Source: Bufo bufo (Eukaryota; Chordata; Amphibia; Anura; Bufonidae). Taken from it: 64,000 nt of DNA. The stretch spans positions 746,915,146 through 746,979,145 of the forward strand of contig NC_053389.1 of the NCBI RefSeq assembly GCF_905171765.1, given 5' to 3'. The notes beneath the pieces were generated by a model. That model worked only from the letters and a program-made list of their open reading frames with translations. It had not been told where the DNA came from and did not search any database. A program made the position numbers and the translations under genes. Of this stretch, positions 11,939 through 21,915 are shown one piece after another (within the stretch, counting starts at the first letter, position 1; the number at the start of each line of letters is the position of its first letter).

Positions 11939-13452
11939 GTGCAGAATTATTAGGCAAATGAGTATTTTGACCACATCATCCTCTTTATGCATGTTGTCTT
12001 ACTCCAAGCTGTATAGGCTCGAAAGCCTACTACCAATTAAGCATATTAGGTGATGTGCATCTCTGTAATGAGAAGGGGTGTGGTCTAATGACATCAACAC
12101 CCTATATCAGGTGTGCATAATTATTAGGCAACTTCTTTTCCTTTGGCAAAATGGGTCAAAAGAAGGACTTGACAGGCTCAGAAAAGTCAAAAATAGTGAG
12201 ATGTCTTGCAGAGGGATGCAGCACTCTTAAAATTGCAAAGCTTCTGAAGCGTGATCATCGAACAATCAAGCGTTTCATTCAAAATAGTCAACAGGGTCGC
12301 AAGAAGCGTGTGGAAAAACCAAGGCGCAAAATAACTGCTCATGAACTGAGAAAAGTCAAGCGTGCAGCTGCCAAGATGCCACTTGCCACCAGTTTGGCCA
12401 TATTTCAGAGCTGCAACATCACTGGAGTGCCCAAAAGCACAAGGTGTGCAATACTCAGAGACATGGCCAAGGTAAGAAAGGCTGAAAGACGACCACCACT
12501 GAACAAGACACACAAGCTGAAACGTCAAGACTGGGCCAAGAAATATCTCAAGACTGATTTTTCTAAGGTTTTATGGACTGATGAAATGAGAGGGAGTCTT
12601 GATGGGCCAGATGGATGGGCCCGTGGCTGGATTGGTAAAGGGCAGAGAGCTCCAGTCCGACTCAGACGCCAGCAAGGTGGAGGTGGAGTACTGGTTTGGG
12701 CTGGTATCATCAAAGATGAGCTTGTGGGGCCTTTTCGGGTTGAGGATGGAGTCAAGCTCAACTCCCAGTCCTACTGCCAGTTTCTGGAAGACACCTTCTT
12801 CAAGCAGTGGTACAGGAAGAAGTCTGCATCCTTCAAGAAAAACATGATTTTCATGCAGGACAATGCTCCATCACACGCGTCCAAGTACTCCACAGCGTGG
12901 CTGGCAAGAAAGGGTATAAAAGAAGAAAATCTAATGACATGGCCTCCTTGTTCACCTGATGTGAGATTTACAAGGAGGGAAAACAGTACACCTCTCTGAA
13001 CAGTGTCTGGGAGGCTGTGGTTGCTGCTGCACGCAATGTTGATGGTGAACAGATCAAAACACTGACAAAATCCATGGATGGCAGGCTTTTGAGTGTCCTT
13101 GCAAAGAAAGGTGGCTATATTGGTCACTGATTTGTTTTTGTTTTGTTTTTGAATGTCAGAAATGTATATTTGTGAATGTTGAGATGTTATATTGGTTTCA
13201 CTGGTAAAAATAAATAATTGAAATGGGTATATATTTGTTTTTTGTTAAGTTGCCTAATAATTATGCACAGTAATAGTCACCTGCACACACAGATATCCCC
13301 CTAAAATAGCTAAGACTAAAAACAAACTAAAAACTACTTCCAAAAATATTCAGCTTTGATATTAATGAGTTTTTTGGGTTCATTGAGAACATGGTTGTTG
13401 TTCAATAATAAAATTAATCCTCAAAAATACAACTTGCCTAATAATTCTGCAC
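11939..13452. repeat. Four transposase-site-like repeats (IR/DR layout), family A copy 1
   Basis: GTGCAGAATTATTAGGCAA occurs at 11939-11957. A near-identical GTGCATAATTATTAGGCAA occurs at 12113-12131. Their inverses lie at 13250-13268 and 13434-13452. Outer and inner sites at each end match the IR/DR arrangement known in Sleeping-Beauty-type Tc1 elements. Binding is inferred. Confidence 0.8.
12151..13130 (+). pseudogene. Tc1-like transposase, family A, 37-bp deletion
   Basis: It begins MGQKKDLTGSEKSKIV and carries the paired N-terminal helix-turn-helix region and the first two catalytic aspartates (KVLWTDEM; FMQDNAPSHAS). After CSPD the sequence jumps to VRFTRREN. Compared with the copy at 31233-32249, 37 bp are missing at about 12960, removing the LNPIENLW segment with the third catalytic residue and shifting the frame to a stop at 12999. 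The original C-terminus (LAKKGGYIGH, stop 13128-13130) is still present downstream. The rest differs from the intact copy by only a few residues, so the deletion is recent. Confidence 0.93.
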
Positions 13453-13480
13453 TCCCTGTATATATATATATATATATACA

Positions 13481-14525
13481 CACTCACCTAAAGAATTATT
13501 AGGAACACCATACTAATACGGTGTTGGACCCCCTTTTGCCTTCAGAACTGCCTTAATTCTACGTGGCATTGATTCAACAAGGTGCTGATAGCATTCTTTA
13601 GAAATTTTGGCCCATATTGATAGGATAGCATCTTGCAGTTGATGGAGATTTGAGGGATGCAGATCCAGGGCACGAAGCTCCCGTTCCTCCACATCCCAAA
13701 GATGCTTTATTGGGTTGAGATCTGGTGACTGTGGGGGCCATTTTAGTACAGTGAACTCATTGTCATATTCAAGAAACCAATTTGAAATGATTCGAGCTTT
13801 GTGACATGGTGCATTATCCTGCTGGAAGTAGCCATCAGAGGATGGATACATGTTCTCATTCTGTTTATGCCAAATTCGGACTCTACCATTTGAATGTCTC
13901 AACAGAAATCGAGACTCATCAGACCAGGCAACATTTTTCCAGTCTTCAACAGTCCAATTTTGGTGAGCTCGTGCAAATTGTAGCCTCTTTTTCCTATTTG
14001 TAGTGGAGATGAGTGGTACCCGGTGGGGTCTTCTGCTGTTGTAGCCCATCCGCCTCAAGGTTGTGCGTGTTGTGGCTTCACAAATGCTTTGCTGCATACC
14101 TCGGTTGTAACGAGTGGTTATTTCAGTCAACGTTGCTCTTCTATCAGCTTGAATCAGTCGGCCCATTCTCCTCTGACCTCTAGCATCCACAAGACATTTT
14201 TGCCCACAGGACTGCCACATACTGGATGTTTTTCCCTTTTCACACCATTCTTTGTAAACCCTAGAAATGGTTGTGCGTGAAAATCCCAGTAACTGAGCAG
14301 ATTGTGAAATACTCAGACCGGCCCATCTGGCACCAACAACCATGCCACGCTCAAAATTGCTTAAATCACCTTTCTTTCCCATTCTGACATTCAGTTTGGA
14401 GTTCAGGAGATTCTTGACCAGGACCACACCCCTAAATGCATTGAAGCAACTGCCATGTGATTGGTTGACTAGATAATTGCATTAATGAGAAATAGAACAG
14501 GTGTTCCTAATAATTCTTTAGGTGA

Positions 14526-14528
<3 letters not shown>
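13481..14528 (-). mobile_element. Tc1-like element, family B copy 1
   Basis: The terminal repeat CACTCACCTAAAGAATTATT starts at 13481 and its inverse ends GGTGAGTG at 14528, flanked by TA-rich microsatellite. It lies only 22 bp of (TA)n away from the preceding Tc1 copy. Confidence 0.92.
13513..14382 (-). pseudogene. Tc1-like transposase, family B, in-frame internal deletion
   Basis: The frame is open from the ATG at 14382 (MGKKGDLSNFERG) to the stop at 13513, ending LKAKGGPTPY. Visible parts are the N-terminal helix-turn-helix, the first aspartate (AWSDESRF), the second (YFQQDNAPCH) and the third acidic residue (SPDLNPIKHLW, where K replaces the usual E). ENMYPS is joined directly to SDGYFQQDNA. 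The sister copy at 45797 has a further block (CLVTTVQAGGGGVMVWG) at this place, so part of the catalytic core is missing here. The change at the third catalytic position and the deletion argue against activity. Confidence 0.85.
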
Positions 14529-14556
<28 letters not shown>

Positions 14557-14825
14557 GTGCTATATATTAGTTTTTTAGAATATTCATGATTTTTTTCCAT
14601 CTAAAGTCATGATTCCTCCCTGCTTAAGTTGCTTGTGGGCCAATGACTCATTGGCCCACAAGCAAGAAGCAGGGAAGAATCATGTTTTCAGATGGAAAAA
14701 AATGCTGAATATTCGATATAACAAATTTATAGCACTATATTCGAAATATTCTCGAATTCTCGAAGTTGCGATATTCGCAATAAATATTCGTAATTTGAAT
14801 ATTCACGCTCAACAGTATTCTCGAT

Positions 14826-16127
14826 GTCCCCCAAGTGTTCGCCTATACGTCTACGTAGTTCACGTCTGGTCTTGCCTATATAATGTTTTTTACAGTCACA
14901 GGTGATCTTATAAATTACACCCCGGGTACGACAATTAATAAAGTAAGTACTTTAATCGGGAATGTTCGTTGTAAGTTGGCGCTGTAAAATGACTTGCCGG
15001 TTTGTATAGTGCTGCAGGCTACACAGCCACCACATCTAAAACAACCTAAGTTCCATGTTGGGGAGCAGGGGTATGTATAGTGGCTGTGAACAAGGAGGTC
15101 CCTTAAACTACTGCTCCTTCTAAATGTAATCTGCGGGTACTCATGTATTATCTCGCTGATGTCGGGATCCATGAGAAGAATGGGCAAGTGTTTATTAAGG
15201 ATCCTCCTTGTCCTATCTACAGCACCGTCAAAAGTAGCAATCAGATGGATTTTTTGATCGCCTTCCATTTTTCTTTTTGGTACCAGCAATTCTGTAGGAG
15301 CTGTTGAGATGGCCCTATGCTATTCTTCAATATGTTATCCGGGTACCCCCTGTTTAAAAATCTTACCTTAAGATCGTCAGCTTGCTTGACGAACTGTCTT
15401 TTCAAAACAATTATGGCGAAGGCAGAGATATTGACCACATGGGATGCCTCTCTTCAGAGGGGTGGGATGACTACTACTCCAGTGAAGGACAGAGTTGGTT
15501 GAGGTCAGTTTTCTGTAAATAGTACTGGATAATTCATCATTGAGGTCGGTTTTCTGTAAATAGTAGTGGATAGTTAATCAGATCCCTTCTTGGAGATAGA
15601 GATGTCCAGGAAGGGGAGGGTATCTGTACTGGATTCATGTGTGAATCTCAGCCCAATGTCATTGTTATTAAGATTATTTACAAAGTCTGAGAAAGTGGGC
15701 TTGGTTCCAAATAACAAAAATGTTGTTGATGTACAGGGCCCATAATGAAATGGACCCGGTACTCAGCGACATGCTTTCACCAAAAACCAGCCCAGGAGCA
15801 AATTTGCATAAGTTGGTGCACAAGAACAGCCCATTGCTATGCCCCTGAGCTGGTGGTAAATCTTTCCATTGAAAAGGAAAAAATTGTGAGTAAGTAGATA
15901 CTCAAGGAGTCTCAGAATAAAATTGTTATGTTCTGTGAACTGACGTCCTCTCATACTCAGATAGTACCGTACTGCCCTAAGTTCAGCATCATGGAGAATG
16001 GACGAGTAAAGCGCCTCAACGTCTATATTTCCCAGGTGGACTGTTTCTCTATAGTGATATCATCCAATCTGTTACAGAGATCCATGGTGTCCCTGGTGTA
16101 TGATGGTATGGACACCACAAAGGGCAT
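14826..16127 (-). pseudogene. PLE1 reverse transcriptase and GIY-YIG nuclease, broken
   Basis: On the minus strand from the right arm: PSYTRDTMDLCNRLDDIT, then, after a frameshift, NIDVEALYSSILH (the first catalytic block of the reverse transcriptase). FNGKIYHQLRGIAMGCSCAP and YANLLLG (RT motif 4) follow near 15790-15880. The catalytic YxDD position reads YINN (15722-15733). Next come FLDISI, TTIYRKPTS, a region with RFLNRGYPDN, FRRSSSLRDLLVHSHYT and a Cys cluster (FRCGGCVAC). The GIY-YIG nuclease reads GVIYKITC then HYIGKTRRELRRRIGEH at about 14835-14935. The N-terminal part of the reverse transcriptase is missing, several frames and stops break the gene, and the active site is lost. Confidence 0.88.
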
Positions 16128-16969
16128 GAGGCTGCTTCAGCCTCCTGGCAACCCTGGTGCATCTTATTGCGCATGCAACAGCATGGCAGGAAGCGCATTA
16201 CACAGGAAGTTTGCCATTAGCCAAGCCTCGTTCTGGGGCTGTATTCTATTTAAATATTGGCAGATTTAGAGCCGCCTCTAGGCTACATCAAGCCTGCAGA
16301 TAATCTTATTTCCCTGTTAGGAGGAAGAGGGCATCCATCCACTGTCCCTTCCACCCCCTCTTAGATTTGTGAACCCAAGCCACATCTGGACTTGGTTCCT
16401 ATTATTTTGAATATAAAGGTGCAGAGTTAGTACCCTATCACCCGCACCTTTGTCCATCAATTCTTCTTTGCTGATTTGCCCAGCTCCCTTATGTTTCCCC
16501 TGATGAGCTTTGTACTCATCCCAAAGCAAAACATGCGTGTAGGGATCTAGTAGGAGAGGGCTAACCAGGGTCAGTCTATTCAGGGAAAGGTCCCAGACGG
16601 GGTCGCCCTTGTCAGGGCATGTGCTCTGTGGTTAGGTCATCAGGGCCAGTGCAGCACCCCCACCGTAGGGCATTATTAGGGATATTTAGTCCCGACCCCT
16701 ATCCCTTCTTGCAGCAATTCCAGTCCTCCAAAGATAATTCACCATTAAGTCTACGAGAGGAACTGCTGTACATAGGAACCAATCAAAGGAGCGGTAGGAC
16801 AAATGGTCTTTCATCTAAGGTGCCACCGTGCACCTTTATTCCTACTTCAATTTTGTTTGTTTGCATTCACCGTTACCAACTATTTTGAGGGCCATCTATT
16901 TTATAAGAAATAACTATTAAAAGTTACGTTTTATAGCTAATCAACCACAGATCACTTTTTCAGTATACC
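16128..16969 (+). repeat. PLE1 right arm (pseudo-LTR)
   Basis: Inverted partner of 9712-10529. It abuts the truncated start of the reverse-transcriptase region and ends CAGTATACC at 16969, directly against the 16-bp target duplication. Confidence 0.88.
16496..16545 (+). ncRNA. Hammerhead-ribozyme-like motif, PLE1 right arm
   Basis: CUGAUGA at 16500-16506, stem II GCUUUG (16507-16512) with CAAAGC (16522-16527), AAAA at 16528-16531, stem III ACA/UGU around UGCG (16531-16540), and cleavage predicted after A16541. Stem I is UCCC (16496-16499) with GGGA (16542-16545). It is the same as the left-arm copy apart from one base in loop III, and has the same A in place of core G12. Confidence 0.7.
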
Positions 16970-17158
16970 AATAAAAAATGCCTTACAACATTCTCTCTCT
17001 CATTATTCTGGCATTTGCCAAATAATTATATTTATGGTAATCCTAATTGACCAAAAACAGGAAAGGTTTATTCTGATTTCATGTTGGATATTGAGAAAAA
17101 CATCCATATGTGTCTTTTTAAATAGTGTATGTAAACTAAACTTCTGGTTTCAACTGTA

Positions 17159-17456
17159 TGTTCCAGATGAGAATACTCTTTTAAAGATATCTCAGGGGAC
17201 ACAGTCCTTTTCCTATGATAAGTTAAGAGCCCATGAACATGTCCAAGACATGTGACTTTTTTACTTGCAATATCTCACGGAATCCTTAAATGCCAATGAA
17301 GCCATTGGCTCTCCATGCACCAAGGTTTTGTTTCTTCCATAAAAATGTATGTATTAGAACATGCTGCATTTGTACTTATGTACAGTATATACAGCTTTGG
17401 GTTTATAGCATGATCCAGGCAATGCTTTCCAATGCGAACCTGTAATACATCCATGT
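17159..17456. other. Non-coding, nothing recognised
   Basis: Flank between the family D Tc1 element and the 147-bp hAT MITE. Confidence 0.5.
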
Positions 17457-17464
17457 GTATAGTA

Positions 17465-17611
17465 CAGGGATGGCCAACCTGAGTCTCTCCATCTGTTGCA
17501 AAACTACAACTCCCATCATGCCCGGACAGTCTACAGCTATCATCCTACAGCAGGGCATGGTGGGAGTTGTAGTTTTACAACAGCTGGAGAGCCGCAGGTT
17601 GGCCATGCCTG
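17465..17611. mobile_element. hAT MITE, 147 bp, palindromic
   Basis: Terminal repeats CAGGGATGGCCAACCTG and, inverted, CAGGCATGGCCAACCTG (one mismatch) enclose a nearly palindromic body with ACTACAACTCCCATCATGCC and its inverse. The 8-bp target duplication GTATAGTA is exact at 17457-17464 and 17612-17619. End sequence and duplication length fit the hAT superfamily. Confidence 0.92.
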
Positions 17612-17619
17612 GTATAGTA

Positions 17620-18798
17620 CCTCTGACAATTCCTACATCCTGAAACTCTGGCAAACATACTGGGAAAAAGTCAGATTCTATATATATTTTTTGTCTGGAG
17701 TGTTCCTTTAATCTTGTGCAGACCTATTCTAACAATAGGGTTACATAAAGTATATGTGACTTATGAACTCATGATATTTGGTAAGAGGCTGAAAACAGTA
17801 CACGTATAGAAAATGTATAACCCCTTCATATACTTCATACACATCATAAAACATCTACAGCAATGACTGGACCTTTTCTATTAGTAAAAGTTTAAACAGG
17901 AACATAACAAATGACTCTTGGTAGCTTCAACAGAGTAGGAACACTGCAGGAGAAAAAGGTACAAGCTTCCTCATTCACTACCTTAATTATAGAGAAGATT
18001 GAAGTCAACAAGGCTAATCAGATTTATAGGAATAATTGAGGTCAACGTGTAGGGGACGGAGAGAGTGAGAATTACTTCATATTAAACACAAATGAAATTA
18101 TAATCTTCTCTCCAGGAATGATAACCACTGTGCAAACACAAGGAACAACCTAACTGTTTTTTTTCATCTAAACAATAATAGACACGAGAAGTAAGAGCAG
18201 CGTCTACAAAACCCTTTAACACGTCTCTGTAAAATGAGCAGAAGGATTCAGTGCAGAACAAAGCCCGTCCACCCTGCGTTCTCTCTAAACCTTGTTAATA
18301 TGAATTTCTTAAGGAATTAATTTCCTGCCTGAATAAGTCATGAAAAGGGAATTATTCCAGTGTTTGATATGTATACTGGTATTGTGGGCTGCACGCTATG
18401 ATCGTTTCTCATACAACACTCCAGCTTTGCAGGTTATTCTTAGATGTTACAGCTTGTCTGGAACTAAAGATAAAATGTACAAATGAGGAAATTGGTCGCA
18501 AAATAATTTAATGGTTTGTCATTAAATCACATTGCCTATAATGAGTGTATAGATAGGCTGGAGCCATTAACCTGAGCACTTATCTAAGAGAAGCACTTTT
18601 CTAGGAGTGGTTTTCCGTTTTCAAATACCCTATGAAAAATATACCACTGTTAACCAAATTCAAGCACATTTAAGGATCCGCATATGTGTACCTCACCAAT
18701 AGAACTGTCAGTGTTCTCTTTCTGTTGGCGTCCCTCAATGCTCTTTCCTGAGTCCCCTACTTTTCTTCATTTATACATTCGGCCAGGGAAAGCTCATA
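17620..18798. other. Non-coding, no gene or repeat recognised
   Basis: About 1.2 kb of apparently single-copy DNA with no credible open frame. It could be intronic or intergenic; conserved regulatory elements cannot be judged without alignment. Confidence 0.5.
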
Positions 18799-18806
18799 CA
18801 GTCCTA

Positions 18807-19556
18807 GAGTGTGCTTGGCTTGCATGCTGACCTGCATTCCCTGGACTTTGTGTGGCTGTCATGGCCCATAAACAGGTAGGAAATAGCGTTAGGGACCACT
18901 CAAATGAGACGACCTTGACGCGGTGAGTGGCTTATTACGCTTTGGCCAAAATGTACACCAATGTCTCATCCAGCATGGAGGCGGGGCATAGTGCTGGATG
19001 TAGTGTGCGATTACATTTGCATTTTCCGTTTGTATATGTATTTCGCCATAGTGATCTGCACCTACAGACAGGTTGTGCGGACTCAACCCCCCACATTTTT
19101 TCTTTGTAGCATATATTGGAGGCGTGGCGATCTCCTTTGAGTCATTGCACACCTGACCAGTCAATCTGTCCTGGAGGCTGGTTTTAAAGTCAGTATAAAA
19201 CTGAGTCTGCTTATATAGAACCTACCAGTGGCCATTTGGCTCCAGGAGAAGTATATGGTGGGCTCAGCATGCATGTTGGTACTTGCATCCCTGGATCCGA
19301 TGAAAGCTGTAATGGCACATGACGGGGTTAAAAGCAGAGTGTGCTTGGCTTGCATGCTGACCTGCATTCCCTGGACTTTGTGTGGCTGTCATGGCCCATA
19401 AACAGGTAGGAAATAGCGTTAGGGACCACTCAAATGAGACGACCTTGACGCGGTGAGTGGCTTATTAGGCTTTGGCCAAAATGTACACCAATGTCTCATC
19501 CAGCATGGAGGCGGGGCATAGTGCTGGATGTAGTGTGCGATCACATTTGCATTTTC
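18807..19556. mobile_element. 750-bp element with 220-bp terminal direct repeats, class unknown
   Basis: Two direct copies of a 220-bp segment (18807-19026 and 19337-19556) start GAGTGTGCTTGG and end ACATTTGCATTTTC. I counted two differences between them. They enclose 310 bp. CAGTCCTA lies just before the first copy (18799-18806) and just after the second (19557-19564), an exact 8-bp duplication. The ends are not inverted repeats and do not read TG...CA at the duplication boundary. No coding capacity is seen. Confidence 0.8.
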
Positions 19557-19592
19557 CAGTCCTATGTCTTCCCTTACCTTTATACTAATGCC

Positions 19593-19650
19593 TAGGGGTG
19601 AGTGAATTGAGCTTCGAATCCAAGATCCAAAGCCGATTCGCTCACCCCTA
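19593..19650. mobile_element. Short palindromic MITE, TAGGGGTGAG ends
   Basis: TAGGGGTGAGTGAAT at 19593 is mirrored by ATTCGCTCACCCCTA ending at 19650. Only 58 bp remain, so this is probably a deletion derivative. The flanks give no clear duplication. Confidence 0.65.
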
Positions 19651-19896
19651 CTCATGAAGCTCTAATCTACCTCTCTGGCCCCGATGACATTTCCTTTCTA
19701 TCCAGCATTCTGACATGTCTACCAACTATGAAGCCAAACAGTAACTAAAGAAATATATATATAGCAGCAAAATGAAGGCAACACTCCGGTATTCAAGTGA
19801 AAAAGGTGGATTTTATTACACCCAACAGCTGTCCAGGAATCGTTGTGGGATTTGCACCTGGCATACCTATAGAGTGCTGCTGCCTTCTTTATTTTT

Positions 19897-19933
<37 letters not shown>
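19651..19933. other. Non-coding with (TA)n tract
   Basis: Contains a likely interspersed-repeat fragment around 19765-19880 (GCAACACTCCGGTATTC) and a (TA)n microsatellite at about 19903-19932 next to the Tc1 copy. Confidence 0.45.
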
Positions 19934-19936
<3 letters not shown>

Positions 19937-21477
19937 TGCTCAATAAAATAAAGGGAACACAAAAATAACACATCCTAGATCTGAATTAATTAAATATTCT
20001 TCTGAAATACTTTATTCTTTACATAGTTGAATGTGCTGACAACAAATTCACACAAAATAAAAATATGGAAATCAAATTTTTTAACCCATGGAGGTCTGTA
20101 TTTGGAGTCACCCTCAAAATTAAAGTGGAAAAACACACTACAGGCTGATCCAACTTTGATGTAATGTCCTTAAAACAAGTCAAAATGAGGCTCAGTAGTG
20201 TGTGTGGCCTCCACGTGCCTGTATGACCTCCCTACAACGCCTGTGCATGCTCCTGATGAGGTGGCGGACGGTCTCCTGAGGGATCTCCTCCCAGACCTGG
20301 ACTAAAGCATCTGCCAACTCCTGGACAGTCTGTGGTGCAACGTGATGTTGGTGGATAGAGCGAGACGTGATGTCCCAGATGTGCTCAATTGGATTCAGGT
20401 CTGGGGAACGGGCGGGCCAGTCCATAGCATCAATGCCTTCGTCTTGCAGGAACTGCTGACACACTCCAGCCACATGAGGTCTAGCATTGTCTTGCATTAG
20501 GAGGAACCCAGGGCCAACCACACCAGCATCTGGTCTCACAAGGGGTCTGAGGATCTCATCTCGGTACCTAATGGCAGTCAGGCTACCTCTGGCGAGCACA
20601 TGGAGGGCTGTGTGGCCCTCCAAAGAAATGCCACCCCACTCCATTACTGACCCAATGCCAAACCGGTCATGCTGGAGGATGTTGCAGGCAGCAGAACGTT
20701 CTCCACGGCATCTCCAGACTCTGTCACGTCTGTCACATGTGCTCAGTGTGAACCTGCTTTCATCTGTGAAGAGCACAGGGCGCCAGTAGCGAATTTCCCA
20801 ATCTTGGTGTTTTCTGGCAAATGCCAAACGTCCTGTGGATGTCGGGCCCTCATATCACCCTCATGGAGTCTGTTTCTGACCGTTTGAGCAGACACATGCA
20901 CATTTGTGGCCTGCTGGAGGCCATTTTGCAGGGCTCTGGCAGTGCTCCTCCTGTTCCCCCTTGCACAAAGGCGGAGGTAGCGGTCCTGCTGCTGGGTTGT
21001 TGGCTCCTACGGCCTCCTCCACGTCTCCTGATGTACTGGCCTGTCTCCTGGTAGCGCCTCCATGCTCTGGACACTACGCTGACAGACACAGCAAACCTTC
21101 TTGCCACAGCTCGCATTGATGTGCTATCCTGGATAAGCTGCACTACCTGAGCCACTTGTGTGGGTTGTAGACTCCGTCTCATGCTACCACTAGAGTGAAA
21201 GCACCGCCAGCATTCAAAAGTGACCAAAACATCAGCCAGGAAGCATAGGAACTGAGAAGTGGTCAGGTCACCACCTGCAGAACCACTCCTTTATTGAAGG
21301 TGTCTTGCTAATTGCCTATAATTTCCACCTGTTGTCTATCCCATTTGCACAACAGCATGTGAAATTGATTGTCACTTAGTGTTGCTTCCTAAGTGGACAG
21401 TTTGATTTCACAGAAGTGTGATTGACTTGGAGTTACATTGTGTTGTTTAAGTGTTCCCTTTATTTTTTTGAGCAGTG
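19934..21477 (-). mobile_element. Tc1-like element, family C
   Basis: Ends CACTGCTCAATAAAATAAAG (19934) and, inverted, CTTTATTTTTTTGAGCAGTG (21477), in a (TA)n tract on both sides. Length is 1544 bp. Confidence 0.92.
20192..21182 (-). pseudogene. Tc1-like transposase, family C, frameshifted
   Basis: The start codon lies at 21182 (MRRSLQPTQVAQVVQLIQD), followed by a helix-turn-helix region ([19 protein letters not shown]). A frameshift near 21005 moves the reading to [14 protein letters not shown] and [18 protein letters not shown] deletion with a second shift near 20840 then removes the linker ahead of the catalytic domain. From 20827 to the stop at 20192 the frame is open: [22 protein letters not shown] and [12 protein letters not shown] supply all three acidic residues, and it ends QARGGHTHY. 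The catalytic half is intact but is cut from its DNA-binding half. Confidence 0.9.
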
Positions 21478-21510
<33 letters not shown>

Positions 21511-21915
21511 TGTGGGGGGTTAGCTCTTCTCCGGGGGTCATTCTCACAGGTTACTTCACCAGACACGGATATACTGTCCAAACTTTGCATTTATTGTGCA
21601 ACACCAGCAACAACAAACAATAACACAAAGCAAATACCTGCCCGGCTTGGCTCTAACTAAACATAGGGTAGAATCCCTGACTCACCTATAGAGTGCTGTT
21701 CAGACACGGTCATAACCTGCGGCTTTCTCAGCAAGCCCAGCAGCCTCCAGGCTGTAGCAAACGCAAGTCCCTTTGGGGGATTGTGGTCCAGCAGTCCTCC
21801 CGACTCTGACCTTGTGGCCCTTGTACCGCAGGCGTCACTGCGTCCCCCAAATTCCAGGCTGTCAAAGCCTCATGGTCCCTCAGCCTAGCTCAGCCTATGA
21901 AGACAAATACAGAGG
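21511..21915 (-). mobile_element. LTR of a gypsy-like element, probably solo, one end unsure
   Basis: On the minus strand the segment ends CCGGAGAAGAGCTAACCCCC then CACA at 21511 and has AATAAA near 21600, like the LTR end at 28187. It follows a (TA)n tract. The upstream LTR boundary and the 5-bp duplication could not be fixed. Confidence 0.5.

Larger units (their letters stand above)
11933..13458 (+). mobile_element. Tc1-like element, family A copy 1
   Basis: Bounded by (TA)n on both sides: it starts CACTGCGTGCAGAATTATTA and ends CAGAATTATTAGGC-type sequence inverted at 13434-13458. Length is 1526 bp, exactly 37 bp shorter than the copy at 30905-32467 because of one deletion in the transposase gene. 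Confidence 0.93.
11126..14817. mobile_element. AT-rich hAT-like non-autonomous element
   Basis: The left end is TAGTAATGAGCGG at 11126; the right end, read on the minus strand, is TACTGTTGAGCG at 14817. Both resemble TAGTGTTGAGCG. The flanks are TTCTTGAT (11118-11125) and TTCTCGAT (14818-14825), an 8-bp target duplication with one change. After subtracting the two Tc1 copies inside it, about 1.1 kb remains. That is made of self-complementary segments (GAATATATAGCACTATA type) and repeated blocks around CATTGGCCCACAAGCAA and CAGGGAGGAATCATG. No coding capacity of its own is seen. Confidence 0.8.
9667..16969 (-). mobile_element. Penelope-like element 1 (PLE), long inverted arms
   Basis: The element lies between two copies of the 16-bp target duplication AATAAAAAATGCCTTA (9651-9666 and 16970-16985) inside the Tc1 element. 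It has two arms in inverted orientation (9712-10529 and 16128-16969) and a 45-bp one-sided extension (9667-9711). Between the arms the minus strand codes for a Penelope-type reverse transcriptase joined to a GIY-YIG nuclease. Inverted arms with a short tail are a known PLE arrangement. The reverse transcriptase lacks its N-terminus at the right arm and the coding part is split by a hAT-like insertion. Confidence 0.9.
8212..17156 (-). mobile_element. Tc1-like element (family D), split by nested insertions
   Basis: The left terminal repeat begins CAGTTGAAACCAGAAGTTT at 8212. Its inverse ends CTTCTGGTTTCAACTG at 17156. Each is flanked by TA (8210-8211 and 17157-17158), the target duplication of Tc1/mariner elements. 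About 200 bp of terminal sequence at each end match as inverted repeats. Everything from 9667 to 16969 is a later insertion; the original element would be about 1.6 kb. Confidence 0.9.
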
